DNA of 5,032 bases from Clostridia bacterium. GTDB taxonomy: Bacteria; Bacillota; Clostridia; Oscillospirales; Acutalibacteraceae. Each line of letters opens with the position of its first letter. The first letter of the stretch is position 1. A program made the translations under genes and the position numbers. Of this stretch, positions 1 to 4,517 are shown in pieces. The stretch spans positions 1 through 5,032 of the forward strand of contig JAILDS010000161.1 in assembly GCA_024689165.1 (NCBI GenBank). Reading direction: 5' to 3'. The notes under the pieces are model-generated. The model saw nothing but the letters and a program-made list of their open reading frames with translations, ran no database searches and had not been told where the DNA came from.

Positions 1-587
1 TATGCATGAACAGTGACGCCGGAGTTGACGGTGACGGTGCCGAAATTCCTGATACCGACATAACCGGCACCAATGGTTCTCCACTGTTCGTTAACTTTTT
101 TACCGGCGCTGCCGTAAACATAAATAGCGTTCTTGGAACGATCGACGCCGCTGATACCTGCGGTATCGGGCGAGGTTCCGGCATTGACGGTAAGAGATGC
201 GCCTGACTCTACGGTTATACATGAGCCATAAGCATATTCCCGCTTATTTCCATCGTCCCACCATACTTCTCCCTCGTTCGTGGTATGGATGATCTTACCG
301 TTCAGGTTGAGCGTGACGTTCTGTCCGGTGACGTGGATACCGCCGGTCTTATACTTGGATCCAAAATCCATCTGGATATTCGCGGTAAGGTTGATGACCG
401 CGTTGTCGTACCCACAGTACATATCGAGGTTGTCGACCGAGCTCGCGTTGTACGTCGCAGCCCTCGCCGGCTGGATGCCGAGCAGCGGCGAGGCGGCAAG
501 CGCCATACCGACGACAACCGCGGCGACGAGCATCGCGCGCAGTATCCTCTTCCTGTTTTTCGCGTATGTTTTCACATTCGTTCCCAT
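1..587 (-). CDS. Exported beta-helix-like repeat protein, N-terminal part (C-terminus beyond window)
   Basis: An open frame of 195 codons runs leftward from an ATG at 587-585 to the window edge without a stop. An AGGAGG ribosome binding site (600-595) lies 7 bases upstream and fixes the start. Residues 1-43 look like a Sec signal peptide: a basic stretch (KTYAKNRKR, 6-14), a hydrophobic core (about 18-37), and an ARA-A cleavage site after residue 43. The mature part has short strand-turn repeats rich in V, T, N and G: VTLNLNGKII (91-100), ITVESGASLTVNAG (124-137) and FGTVTVNSGVTV (182-193). This pattern is common in Firmicutes surface or secreted proteins with a right-handed beta-helix fold. 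The protein should therefore act outside the membrane. Substrate and function cannot be read from this part, and any cell-wall anchor would lie in the missing C-terminus. Expression and export are well supported; the fold is inference. Confidence 0.8.
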   Translation of the reverse strand, partial: MGTNVKTYAKNRKRILRAMLVAAVVVGMALAASPLLGIQPARAATYNASSVDNLDMYCGYDNAVINLTANIQMDFGSKYKTGGIHVTGQNVTLNLNGKIIHTTNEGEVWWDDGNKREYAYGSCITVESGASLTVNAGTSPDTAGISGVDRSKNAIYVYGSAGKKVNEQWRTIGAGYVGIRNFGTVTVNSGVTVHA

Positions 588-635
588 ACGTCTTCCTCCT
601 GTCCGTTTGACCGGATTATTTTGCAAACCTGTTTT

Positions 636-650
636 CGTCGTATTACGACG
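636..650. promoter_or_regulatory. 15-bp perfect palindrome upstream of the exported-protein gene
   Basis: CGTCGTA-T-TACGACG is a perfect 7-bp inverted repeat around one central base. It lies about 50 bases upstream of the ATG at 587 and directly abuts the first repeat of the REP block. It could be an operator for the leftward gene or the fringe of the repeat. An AT-rich stretch (612-622, AATAAT on the minus strand) could serve as a -10, but no convincing -35 is visible. Function is unproven. Confidence 0.3.
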
Positions 651-652
651 TT

Positions 653-723
653 GTAGGGGCGGGCATTGACCGCCCGTTGGATCGGCGAATGCCGGTCTTT
701 ACCGGCGTGAGACGATCCACGTT
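653..723 (+). repeat. REPIN-like element, left half only (copy 1)
   Basis: This copy begins with a 24-base REP palindrome (653-676, GTAGGGGCGGGCATT... to CCGCCCG). A two-tier hairpin follows: outer arms GGATCG (679-684) and CGATCC (713-718), inner arms GCCGGT (691-696) and ACCGGC (701-706) around CTTT. It matches 753-823 with a single difference (A689 versus G789), exactly 100 bp away. The right half of the element is missing. In its place, 724-752 carries a different GC hairpin, CGCCGC (733-738) with GCGGCG (748-753). It is therefore a truncated or tandemly duplicated copy. Confidence 0.85.
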
Positions 724-752
724 TACCGTTCCCGCCGCATTCGCGTCGCGGC

Positions 753-900
753 GTAGGGGCGGGCATTGACCGCCCGTTGGATCGGCGAGTGCCGGTCTTT
801 ACCGGCGTGAGACGATCCACGTTGACATATCGTGAGATCGTTTTTTGAGGTTTTCGTGCCTCGCTTTGCGAGGCATCGGGCGGTCAATGCCCGCCACGAC
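753..900 (+). repeat. Complete 148-bp REPIN-like element (copy 2), left of the RAYT gene
   Basis: Two REP palindromes lie in inverted orientation at the ends (753-776 and 877-900). Bases 758-776 and 877-895 are perfectly complementary over 19 bp. Inside are a two-tier hairpin (779-784 with 813-818; 791-796 with 801-806) and, after a T-rich stretch (841-846), a perfect stem GCCTCGC-TTT-GCGAGGC (858-874). A single strand could fold into one long stem carrying two arms. The inverted REP pair is the definition of a REPIN, an element mobilised in trans by RAYT transposases. Bases 753-900 recur at 1582-1729 with roughly ten differences, on the far side of the RAYT gene. Confidence 0.88.
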
Positions 901-930
901 GTGATTATGTTTCGTTCTGAAACATATTCC

Positions 931-1023
931 GCGTTCCCGCCTTGGGTTGCGGGCGGTCAATGCCCGCCACGACAAATCGTGCGTTCCCGTCTTGGGTTCC
1001 GGGCGGTCGATGCCAGCCACGAC
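931..1023 (-). repeat. Two tandem 43-bp units, each ending in a REP palindrome
   Basis: Bases 931-973 and 981-1023 are two copies, 50 bp apart, with four differences. Each has a GCGTTCCCG(C/T)CTTGGGTT lead-in followed by a REP palindrome on the minus strand (950-973 and 1000-1023). The same 43-bp unit recurs at 1738-1780. The spacer at 901-930 contains the small inverted repeat GTTTC/GAAAC (909-923). The last REP ends only seven bases from the RAYT stop codon. Confidence 0.8.
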
Positions 1024-1030
1024 AACACGA

Positions 1031-1519
1031 TCACCATGGGTATTCCCTGTATTTTGCTTTATTAAAATACTTGTATGGGTTCGCGTCTATGTAATCCCAA
1101 GCGTCGGAATACTCCTTGTCGTTTCTCAGTACCCGGTCGTAAAATGATTTTTGCCAAATCGTTTTTCCGTTCCCGGCTTTACGCGTCACACTCGCTTTAA
1201 ATGCGCCGACGATGTTTTTAATGTCCGGCGTCTTTTCGCAGGTATCGGGCATCGCCCCGATAAGCGTTATGATCATGTGGACGTGGTTCGGCATGATCAC
1301 AAGCTTGTCCACCTTCGTAAGCATAAAGCGTTTTTCAAGCCACCCGGCTTCCTCAGCCGCTGTCGTACCGGCGTGGGTCAGCGTGCCGTCTTTTTCTTCC
1401 GTCCAAAACAAATTCTCCTTTTGGGCTGTACAAATCGTGACAAAGTACGAGGCGGACGTTGAATAATCAAAATCCTTCAGGCGGTTTTTCTTCCGATTGG
1501 GAAATTGATTCTCCGCCAT
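1031..1519 (-). CDS. REP-associated tyrosine transposase (RAYT; Y1/HUH, IS200-like family)
   Basis: This 162-residue protein belongs to the Y1 transposase superfamily, single-strand DNA nucleases that form a 5'-phosphotyrosine link. The MPNHVHMI segment (76-83) holds the HUH metal-binding pair H79 and H81. WQKSFYDRVLRND (122-134) holds the catalytic tyrosine, most likely Y127. The N-terminal YFVTICT strand (25-31) and the C-terminal DYIDANPYKY segment (142-151) are typical of the RAYT branch. All key residues are present and the length fits the family, so the enzyme looks intact. The ATG at 1519-1517 is preceded by GAAGGT at 6 bases spacing. REP palindromes flank it on both sides, the usual arrangement for a RAYT and its REP/REPIN substrates. 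It is unlikely to be a plain IS200: no adjacent tnpB or IS200-type ends were recognised. Base composition looks less GC-rich than in the metA operon. Confidence 0.92.
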   Translation of the reverse strand: MAENQFPNRKKNRLKDFDYSTSASYFVTICTAQKENLFWTEEKDGTLTHAGTTAAEEAGWLEKRFMLTKVDKLVIMPNHVHMIITLIGAMPDTCEKTPDIKNIVGAFKASVTRKAGNGKTIWQKSFYDRVLRNDKEYSDAWDYIDANPYKYFNKAKYREYPW

Positions 1520-1581
1520 AACCTTACCTTCAGAAAAGATTTACCCTTTCAGGAATTTCCGCCGCGTCATGTCCCGACGGC

Positions 1582-1780
1582 GTAGGGGCGGGCATTGACC
1601 GCCCGTTGGATCGGCGCATGCCGGTTTCCCCGGCGTGAGGTGATCCACGTTGATATATCGTGAGATCGTTTTTTTGAGGTTTTCGTACCTCGCTTTGCGA
1701 GGCATCGGGCGTTCAATGCCCGCCACGACATGATTGTGCGTTTCCGCCTTGGGTTCCGGGCGGTCAGTGCCCGCCCCTAC
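1582..1780 (+). repeat. REPIN-like element with 24-bp terminal inverted repeats (copy 3), right of the RAYT gene
   Basis: This copy starts with a forward REP (1582-1605) and contains two reverse REPs (1706-1729 and 1757-1780). Its first 148 bp match 753-900 at roughly 90% or better. The internal hairpins are kept in modified form: GGATC/GATCC outer arms, GCCGG (1620-1624) with CCGGC (1630-1634), and CCTCGC-TTT-GCGAGG (1688-1702). The outermost REPs (1582-1605 and 1757-1780) are inverted repeats over 24 bp, ending in GTAGGGG and CCCCTAC, with one difference that would be a G-U pair in RNA. The inner REP at 1706-1729 has one mismatch to the left arm. The element lies 62 bp upstream of the RAYT start. 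Confidence 0.87.
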
Positions 1781-1820
1781 ATGGTTGCGTTTCGTTATGA
1801 AACAAATACCGTGTTCCCGT
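1781..1820 (-). repeat. Decayed further unit of the REP array
   Basis: Bases 1781-1820 match 901-940, the spacer unit of the left array, at about 31 of 40 positions. The match includes the GTTTC/GAAAC inverted repeat and GTTCCCG. After 1820 the similarity fades and no intact REP follows, so this is the worn outer edge of the right-hand array. Confidence 0.6.
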
Positions 1821-2063
1821 CTCTGCGGTTCGGTACGGAAAAACCGCCCCGAAATACCCACAATAGATTGATTAAAATATATTCCTCCGCCCGTGAAAAG
1901 TCAAGTGATTTGCCAAACCTTTATACTCCTTTATATTTTTTTAAGATTTTCGCTCGAAACACCTTTTTTTCGTCCGGAAAAACCCGCCCCGGAGGAGAGA
2001 TCCGCCCCTCCCTCGCCGCGGACCGTACTCATGCCTGCGCTCTTCTTATTGCGTCTTGCATTT
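1821..2063. other. Non-coding stretch between the REP array and the metA promoter
   Basis: I see no gene here with a credible start. The stretch is AT-rich in its first two thirds (T runs at 1936-1942 and 1964-1970) and GC-rich around 1980-2025. It contains the leftward promoter described separately and a possible weak rightward promoter (TTGCCA 1910-1915, TATATT 1932-1937, 16-base spacer). A short motif CGGAAAAAC(C)CGCCCCG occurs twice (1836-1851 and 1975-1991). No SAM riboswitch or T-box features are recognisable in the metA leader. Confidence 0.55.
1876..1904 (-). promoter_or_regulatory. Leftward sigma-70-type promoter reading toward the RAYT gene
   Basis: On the minus strand a -35 TTGACT (1904-1899) and a -10 TATATT (1881-1876) stand 17 bases apart. 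Each matches the consensus at five of six positions. Transcription would start near 1869 and pass through the right-hand REPIN before reaching the RAYT start at 1519, giving a leader of about 350 bases. No other leftward gene lies between, so the RAYT is its only visible target. Confidence 0.5.
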
Positions 2064-2095
2064 TTGCGACGGCGGGATTATACTGTGGTATAATC
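2064..2095 (+). promoter_or_regulatory. metA promoter with overlapping 20-bp palindrome (candidate operator)
   Basis: A perfect -10 TATAAT (2089-2094) is preceded by TGG (2086-2088), forming an extended -10 element. The best -35 is a weak TTGCGA (2064-2069), 19 bases upstream, which suits an extended -10 promoter. Transcription would begin near 2101, leaving a leader of only about 20 bases. Overlapping the -10 is a perfect inverted repeat, GATTATAC-TGTG-GTATAATC (2076-2095). A protein bound there would block RNA polymerase, so negative control of metA and the genes after it is likely but unproven. Confidence 0.6.
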
Positions 2096-2105
2096 GGGAA
2101 GTATC

Positions 2106-2111
2106 AGGAGG
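2106..2111 (+). promoter_or_regulatory. metA ribosome binding site
   Basis: AGGAGG lies 8 bases before the ATG at 2120. It settles the start, because the frame stays open upstream as far as 1730 through repeat and intergenic DNA. Confidence 0.85.
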
Positions 2112-2119
2112 TGGGACCG

Positions 2120-3061
2120 ATGCCTATCAAGATACCCGTTTCCCTCCCGGCGGCGAGAACGCTGGAGGAAGAAAACATTTTCGTAATAACCGAACAGAGG
2201 GCGATCTCTCAGGACATACGCCCGCTCAGGATAGTCCTGCTCAACCTGATGCCGACCAAGATCGCCACCGAGACGCAGTTCGCGAGGCTCCTGGGCAACA
2301 CGCCGCTCCAGATAGACCTTGAGCTTCTGGCCGTCGGAAGGACCCCGAAGCACACTTCGCCGGAGCACATGCTCGCGTTTTATAAGTCCTTCGACGAGAT
2401 CAGGAATGATAATTACGACGGCATGATCATCACCGGCGCGCCCGTCGAGCATCTGGACTTTGCCGACGTCGACTACTGGTACGAGCTGTGCGACATCATG
2501 GAGTGGTCCAAGACCCACGTCTGGTCCGTCATGCACGTCTGCTGGGGCGCGCAGGCCGGTCTTTATTACCACTACGGCATACAAAAACACCGGCTGAACA
2601 GCAAGCTGTTCGGCGTCTTCCCCCATATGGTCACGCACAAGGGCTCTATCCTGTTCAGGGGCTTCGACGACGTTTTCCTCGCGCCGCACTCAAGGCACAC
2701 GACCGTTCTCAAAGAGGACGTCGAGGCCGAACCGGAGCTCAAGATACTCGCCGAAAGCCCCGTCGCGGGCGTTTACGCCGTCTCGACGAGCTGCGGGCGA
2801 CAGATCTTCATCACCGGCCACCCGGAATACGACGCGGGCACACTCGCGGCGGAGTATTTCCGCGACAAGGACCAGGGGCTGCCGATAGATCTTCCGGTGA
2901 ACTATTTCCCGAACGACGACGACCGCGCCGTTCCCCTCTGCACGTGGCGCTCAGGTGCGAACCTGCTTTATTCCAACTGGGTCAACTACTTCGTCTATCA
3001 GGCGACTCCTTATGATCTCGGCACCCTCGGGGACATGCCTCTTGGCGAAAAGACGAAATGA
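2120..3061 (+). CDS. metA: Homoserine O-acyltransferase, predicted acetyl-CoA type
   Basis: This 313-residue cytoplasmic enzyme activates homoserine for methionine synthesis by acylating its hydroxyl group. Family landmarks occur in order: LNLMPTK (41-47), GNTPLQ (59-64), ITGAPVE (104-110), HVCWGAQAGLYYHYG (139-153) with the nucleophile C141, APHSRHT (188-194), and ITGHPEYD (231-238) with the catalytic H234 and E236. In this family the residue after GAPV or GAPL decides the acyl donor. Glutamate, as here (E110, equivalent to E111 of Bacillus cereus MetA), indicates acetyl-CoA, whereas the E. coli enzyme has glycine and uses succinyl-CoA. The length fits the family and the protein looks intact. 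The true start is 2120, just after AGGAGG. Its stop overlaps the tsaE start (ATGA, 3058-3061), so it is probably the first gene of the operon and translationally coupled to tsaE. Confidence 0.95.
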   Translation: MPIKIPVSLPAARTLEEENIFVITEQRAISQDIRPLRIVLLNLMPTKIATETQFARLLGNTPLQIDLELLAVGRTPKHTSPEHMLAFYKSFDEIRNDNYDGMIITGAPVEHLDFADVDYWYELCDIMEWSKTHVWSVMHVCWGAQAGLYYHYGIQKHRLNSKLFGVFPHMVTHKGSILFRGFDDVFLAPHSRHTTVLKEDVEAEPELKILAESPVAGVYAVSTSCGRQIFITGHPEYDAGTLAAEYFRDKDQGLPIDLPVNYFPNDDDRAVPLCTWRSGANLLYSNWVNYFVYQATPYDLGTLGDMPLGEKTK

Positions 3062-3471
3062 TGAGATTCATTACCGACAGCCCGGAGCGGACCGCCCAAG
3101 CCGCCGCAGAATTCGCTAAGAAGCTCTTACCCGGCGACGTCATAGCCTTCACGGGCGGCATGGGAGCGGGCAAAACGACCTTCACCGCCGGGCTGCTCAG
3201 GGGCCTCGGCAACTCCTCGCGGGTGTACTCCCCCACCTTCGCCCTCGTCAACGACTACGGCGGCGACCCGCGCGTGCTGCACTTCGACATGTACCGCGTC
3301 ACAGACGAGGATTCGCTCTATTCCACCGGCTTTTACGATTATCTCGACGAAAAAAACATCCTGATAATCGAATGGAGCGAGAACGTCGCCCCTTACCTGC
3401 CAGAAAACACGATAAAGATAGATATCCGTACGCTCGGCGAAAACGAGCGGGAGATAACAATAAACCGATGA
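3058..3471 (+). CDS. tsaE: tRNA threonylcarbamoyladenosine biosynthesis ATPase TsaE
   Basis: TsaE is the small P-loop ATPase that works with TsaB and TsaD to place threonylcarbamoyl on A37 of ANN-decoding tRNAs (t6A). The 137-residue product has the Walker A motif GGMGAGKT (33-40) and the SPTF segment (58-61). It also has the LHFDMYR block (74-80) with D77, and IIEWSENV (103-110) near the end, all TsaE hallmarks. It is a little shorter than the usual 150 or so residues but appears complete. The start at 3058 overlaps the metA stop. A second ATG at 3061 would give MRFITDSPE, equally plausible by homology. No strong ribosome binding site is visible, so translation probably depends on ribosomes finishing metA. 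The end overlaps tsaB by four bases. Confidence 0.94.
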   Translation: MMRFITDSPERTAQAAAEFAKKLLPGDVIAFTGGMGAGKTTFTAGLLRGLGNSSRVYSPTFALVNDYGGDPRVLHFDMYRVTDEDSLYSTGFYDYLDEKNILIIEWSENVAPYLPENTIKIDIRTLGENEREITINR

Positions 3472-4238
3472 AGATCCTTGCACTCGAGTCCTCCGCCCTG
3501 TCGGCAGGCGCAGCGGTACTGACCGACGGCGTCCTCGTATCCGAACAGTTCGTCAACAACGGGCTGACTCATTCCGCGACGCTCGCCGCCCTCGCCGACA
3601 AAGCCCTCGCGGACGCGGGCACGGAGCTTGACGGAGTCGACGCGATCGCCGTTTCGGCGGGACCGGGCTCCTTCACGGGCGTGAGGATAGGCGTTTCTCT
3701 CGCAAAAGGGCTCGCCTTCGGCGCGGGCAAACCGGTCTACGGCGCGTCCTCTCTCGAAGCGCTCGCGCGGCTCGTCTGCCCACGCCCGGGGCTCGTCTGC
3801 CCCGTCATGGACGCCCGGCGCGGCGAATTCTACAACGCACTGTTCTCATACGAAGGGGACAGGCTCCTCAGGCTCACGCCTGACCGCGCGATCCCCGCCG
3901 TTCAGCTCGCCCGGGAGCTTGGAGAAGAACAGACGGTACTCATCGGCGACGGCGCCGCCAAGGCGGCGGAGCTCATACCCGACCTTACTGACGGCGGCAG
4001 CGAAAGCGGGCGGCGGATATTTTGCGCGCCCGCGTCGGTACGCTTCGCCCGCGCCTCGGGCGTCGCCCTCTGCGCGTGGGAAAGCTTTCTTGAAGGCGAT
4101 ATGGGCGTACCCGCCGACGCGCTGCGCCCCTCATACCTGCGCCTTTCTCAGGCGGAAAGGGAAAGAGCCGGGAAAGGCTCTCAGAACAGTCTTCAAAGCG
4201 CGGCGCCGGACGACGCGCCGCATGAAAGTGAGGAATGA
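3468..4238 (+). CDS. tsaB: tRNA threonylcarbamoyladenosine biosynthesis protein TsaB
   Basis: TsaB is the inactive-kinase-fold partner that binds TsaD and TsaE in the bacterial t6A complex. The 256-residue product begins MKILALESSA, the family's first strand. It carries a THS segment (34-36), the signature AGPGSFTGVRIG (64-75), and VMDARRGEFYNALF (113-126). RPSYLR occurs near the C-terminus, where TsaB proteins normally end. A polar tail of about 30 residues follows, making it longer than the usual 230 or so. The start at 3468 overlaps the tsaE stop (ATGA), and the frame's upstream extension to 3372 only shadows tsaE. The nearest GGGAG lies 14 bases upstream, too far to be efficient, so coupling is likely. 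rimI, often next in this cluster, is absent. Confidence 0.94.
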   Translation: MKILALESSALSAGAAVLTDGVLVSEQFVNNGLTHSATLAALADKALADAGTELDGVDAIAVSAGPGSFTGVRIGVSLAKGLAFGAGKPVYGASSLEALARLVCPRPGLVCPVMDARRGEFYNALFSYEGDRLLRLTPDRAIPAVQLARELGEEQTVLIGDGAAKAAELIPDLTDGGSESGRRIFCAPASVRFARASGVALCAWESFLEGDMGVPADALRPSYLRLSQAERERAGKGSQNSLQSAAPDDAPHESEE

Positions 4239-4240
4239 AC

Positions 4241-4435
4241 ATGAAAGATCCCGACGGCAGCAGATTCGTCCGCATCTACAAGGAAGGCAGCGAACTGCGC
4301 ACCGCTGGCCTGCGGGTCATACTCGTCGACAGGCAGACCGGCGTGAACTACCTTTACGTCGCCAACGGCTACGGCGGCGGTCTTACCCCGCTGCTCGACG
4401 CCTCCGGCAAGCCCGTCGTGACGCCGATCTCCTGA
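4241..4435 (+). CDS. Small DUF6440-like protein
   Basis: This protein has 64 residues from the ATG at 4241 (66 if read from 4235, which would overlap the tsaB stop in an ATGA). The 4241 start is preferred because GAGG (4230-4233) sits 7 bases upstream of it. The sequence shows VDRQTGVNYLYVANGYGG followed by LTPLLDASGKPV, the pattern I associate with DUF6440, small Firmicutes proteins of unknown function that often stand alone. There is no signal peptide or membrane segment, and the end is short and neutral. The conserved block GVNYL...GYGGGLTPLLD...GKP suggests a compact beta-rich domain. It is the fourth gene of the metA-tsaE-tsaB string and is probably co-translated with tsaB. Whether it has any part in t6A or methionine metabolism is unknown. 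The gene is well supported; the family name comes from memory of the motif. Confidence 0.8.
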   Translation: MKDPDGSRFVRIYKEGSELRTAGLRVILVDRQTGVNYLYVANGYGGGLTPLLDASGKPVVTPIS

Positions 4436-4508
4436 CCCGCGGCAAGCCGCTGAACGCTGCGGCATCATTCGCCGCGGAACGTTCGCGTGAAAGCGCGTGG
4501 GCGAAAGG
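4436..4508 (+). other. Hairpin-rich gap before the glycosyltransferase gene
   Basis: Four alternately complementary 5-base blocks occur in a row: GCGGC (4439-4443), GCCGC (4446-4450), GCGGC (4459-4463) and GCCGC (4471-4475). The palindrome GAACGTTC (4477-4484) follows. Mutually exclusive hairpins are possible. There is no T run, so this is not a standard intrinsic terminator, and no clear promoter is visible. The next gene may therefore be transcribed from the metA operon. Confidence 0.4.
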
Positions 4509-4517
4509 ATGTTTTTG

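Noticed and set aside
280..669. Rightward frames of 129 and 123 codons
   Set aside because: They are antisense to the signal-peptide protein and run into the REP. They lack ribosome binding sites and plausible protein character.
572..1020. Leftward frames of 82 and 73 codons in the left repeat block
   Set aside because: They are read-through of REP repeats, giving similar peptides from each copy, with no ribosome binding site or family pattern.
1151..1466. Rightward frames opposite the RAYT gene
   Set aside because: They are antisense shadows of the RAYT gene, whose HUH and tyrosine motifs prove the leftward frame.
1031..1519. Ordinary IS200/IS605 insertion sequence
   Set aside because: There is no tnpB and no recognised IS200-type ends. 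The flanking REP palindromes in inverted pairs point to a RAYT instead.
653..1780. CRISPR array
   Set aside because: The repeats are palindromic, occur in both orientations, and have irregular spacing. There are no unique uniform spacers and no cas genes.
1541..1861. Leftward frame of 106 codons in the right repeat block
   Set aside because: It is the same repeat-derived peptide pattern as on the left side, so it is a product of the repeats rather than a gene.
1730..2119. In-frame upstream extension of metA by 130 codons
   Set aside because: It runs through REP repeat and promoter DNA. The family's N-terminus (MPIKIPVSLP) begins at 2120, just after AGGAGG.
1944..2119. SAM riboswitch or T-box ahead of metA
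   Set aside because: No recognisable conserved core is present, and the best promoter leaves a leader of only about 20 bases.
2078..3015. Frames of 203 (leftward) and 175 (rightward) codons over metA
   Set aside because: They are shadows typical of GC-rich genes. metA has all family motifs in its own frame.
3372..3467. In-frame upstream extension of tsaB
   Set aside because: It lies wholly inside tsaE in another frame. The conserved MKILALESS start is at 3468.
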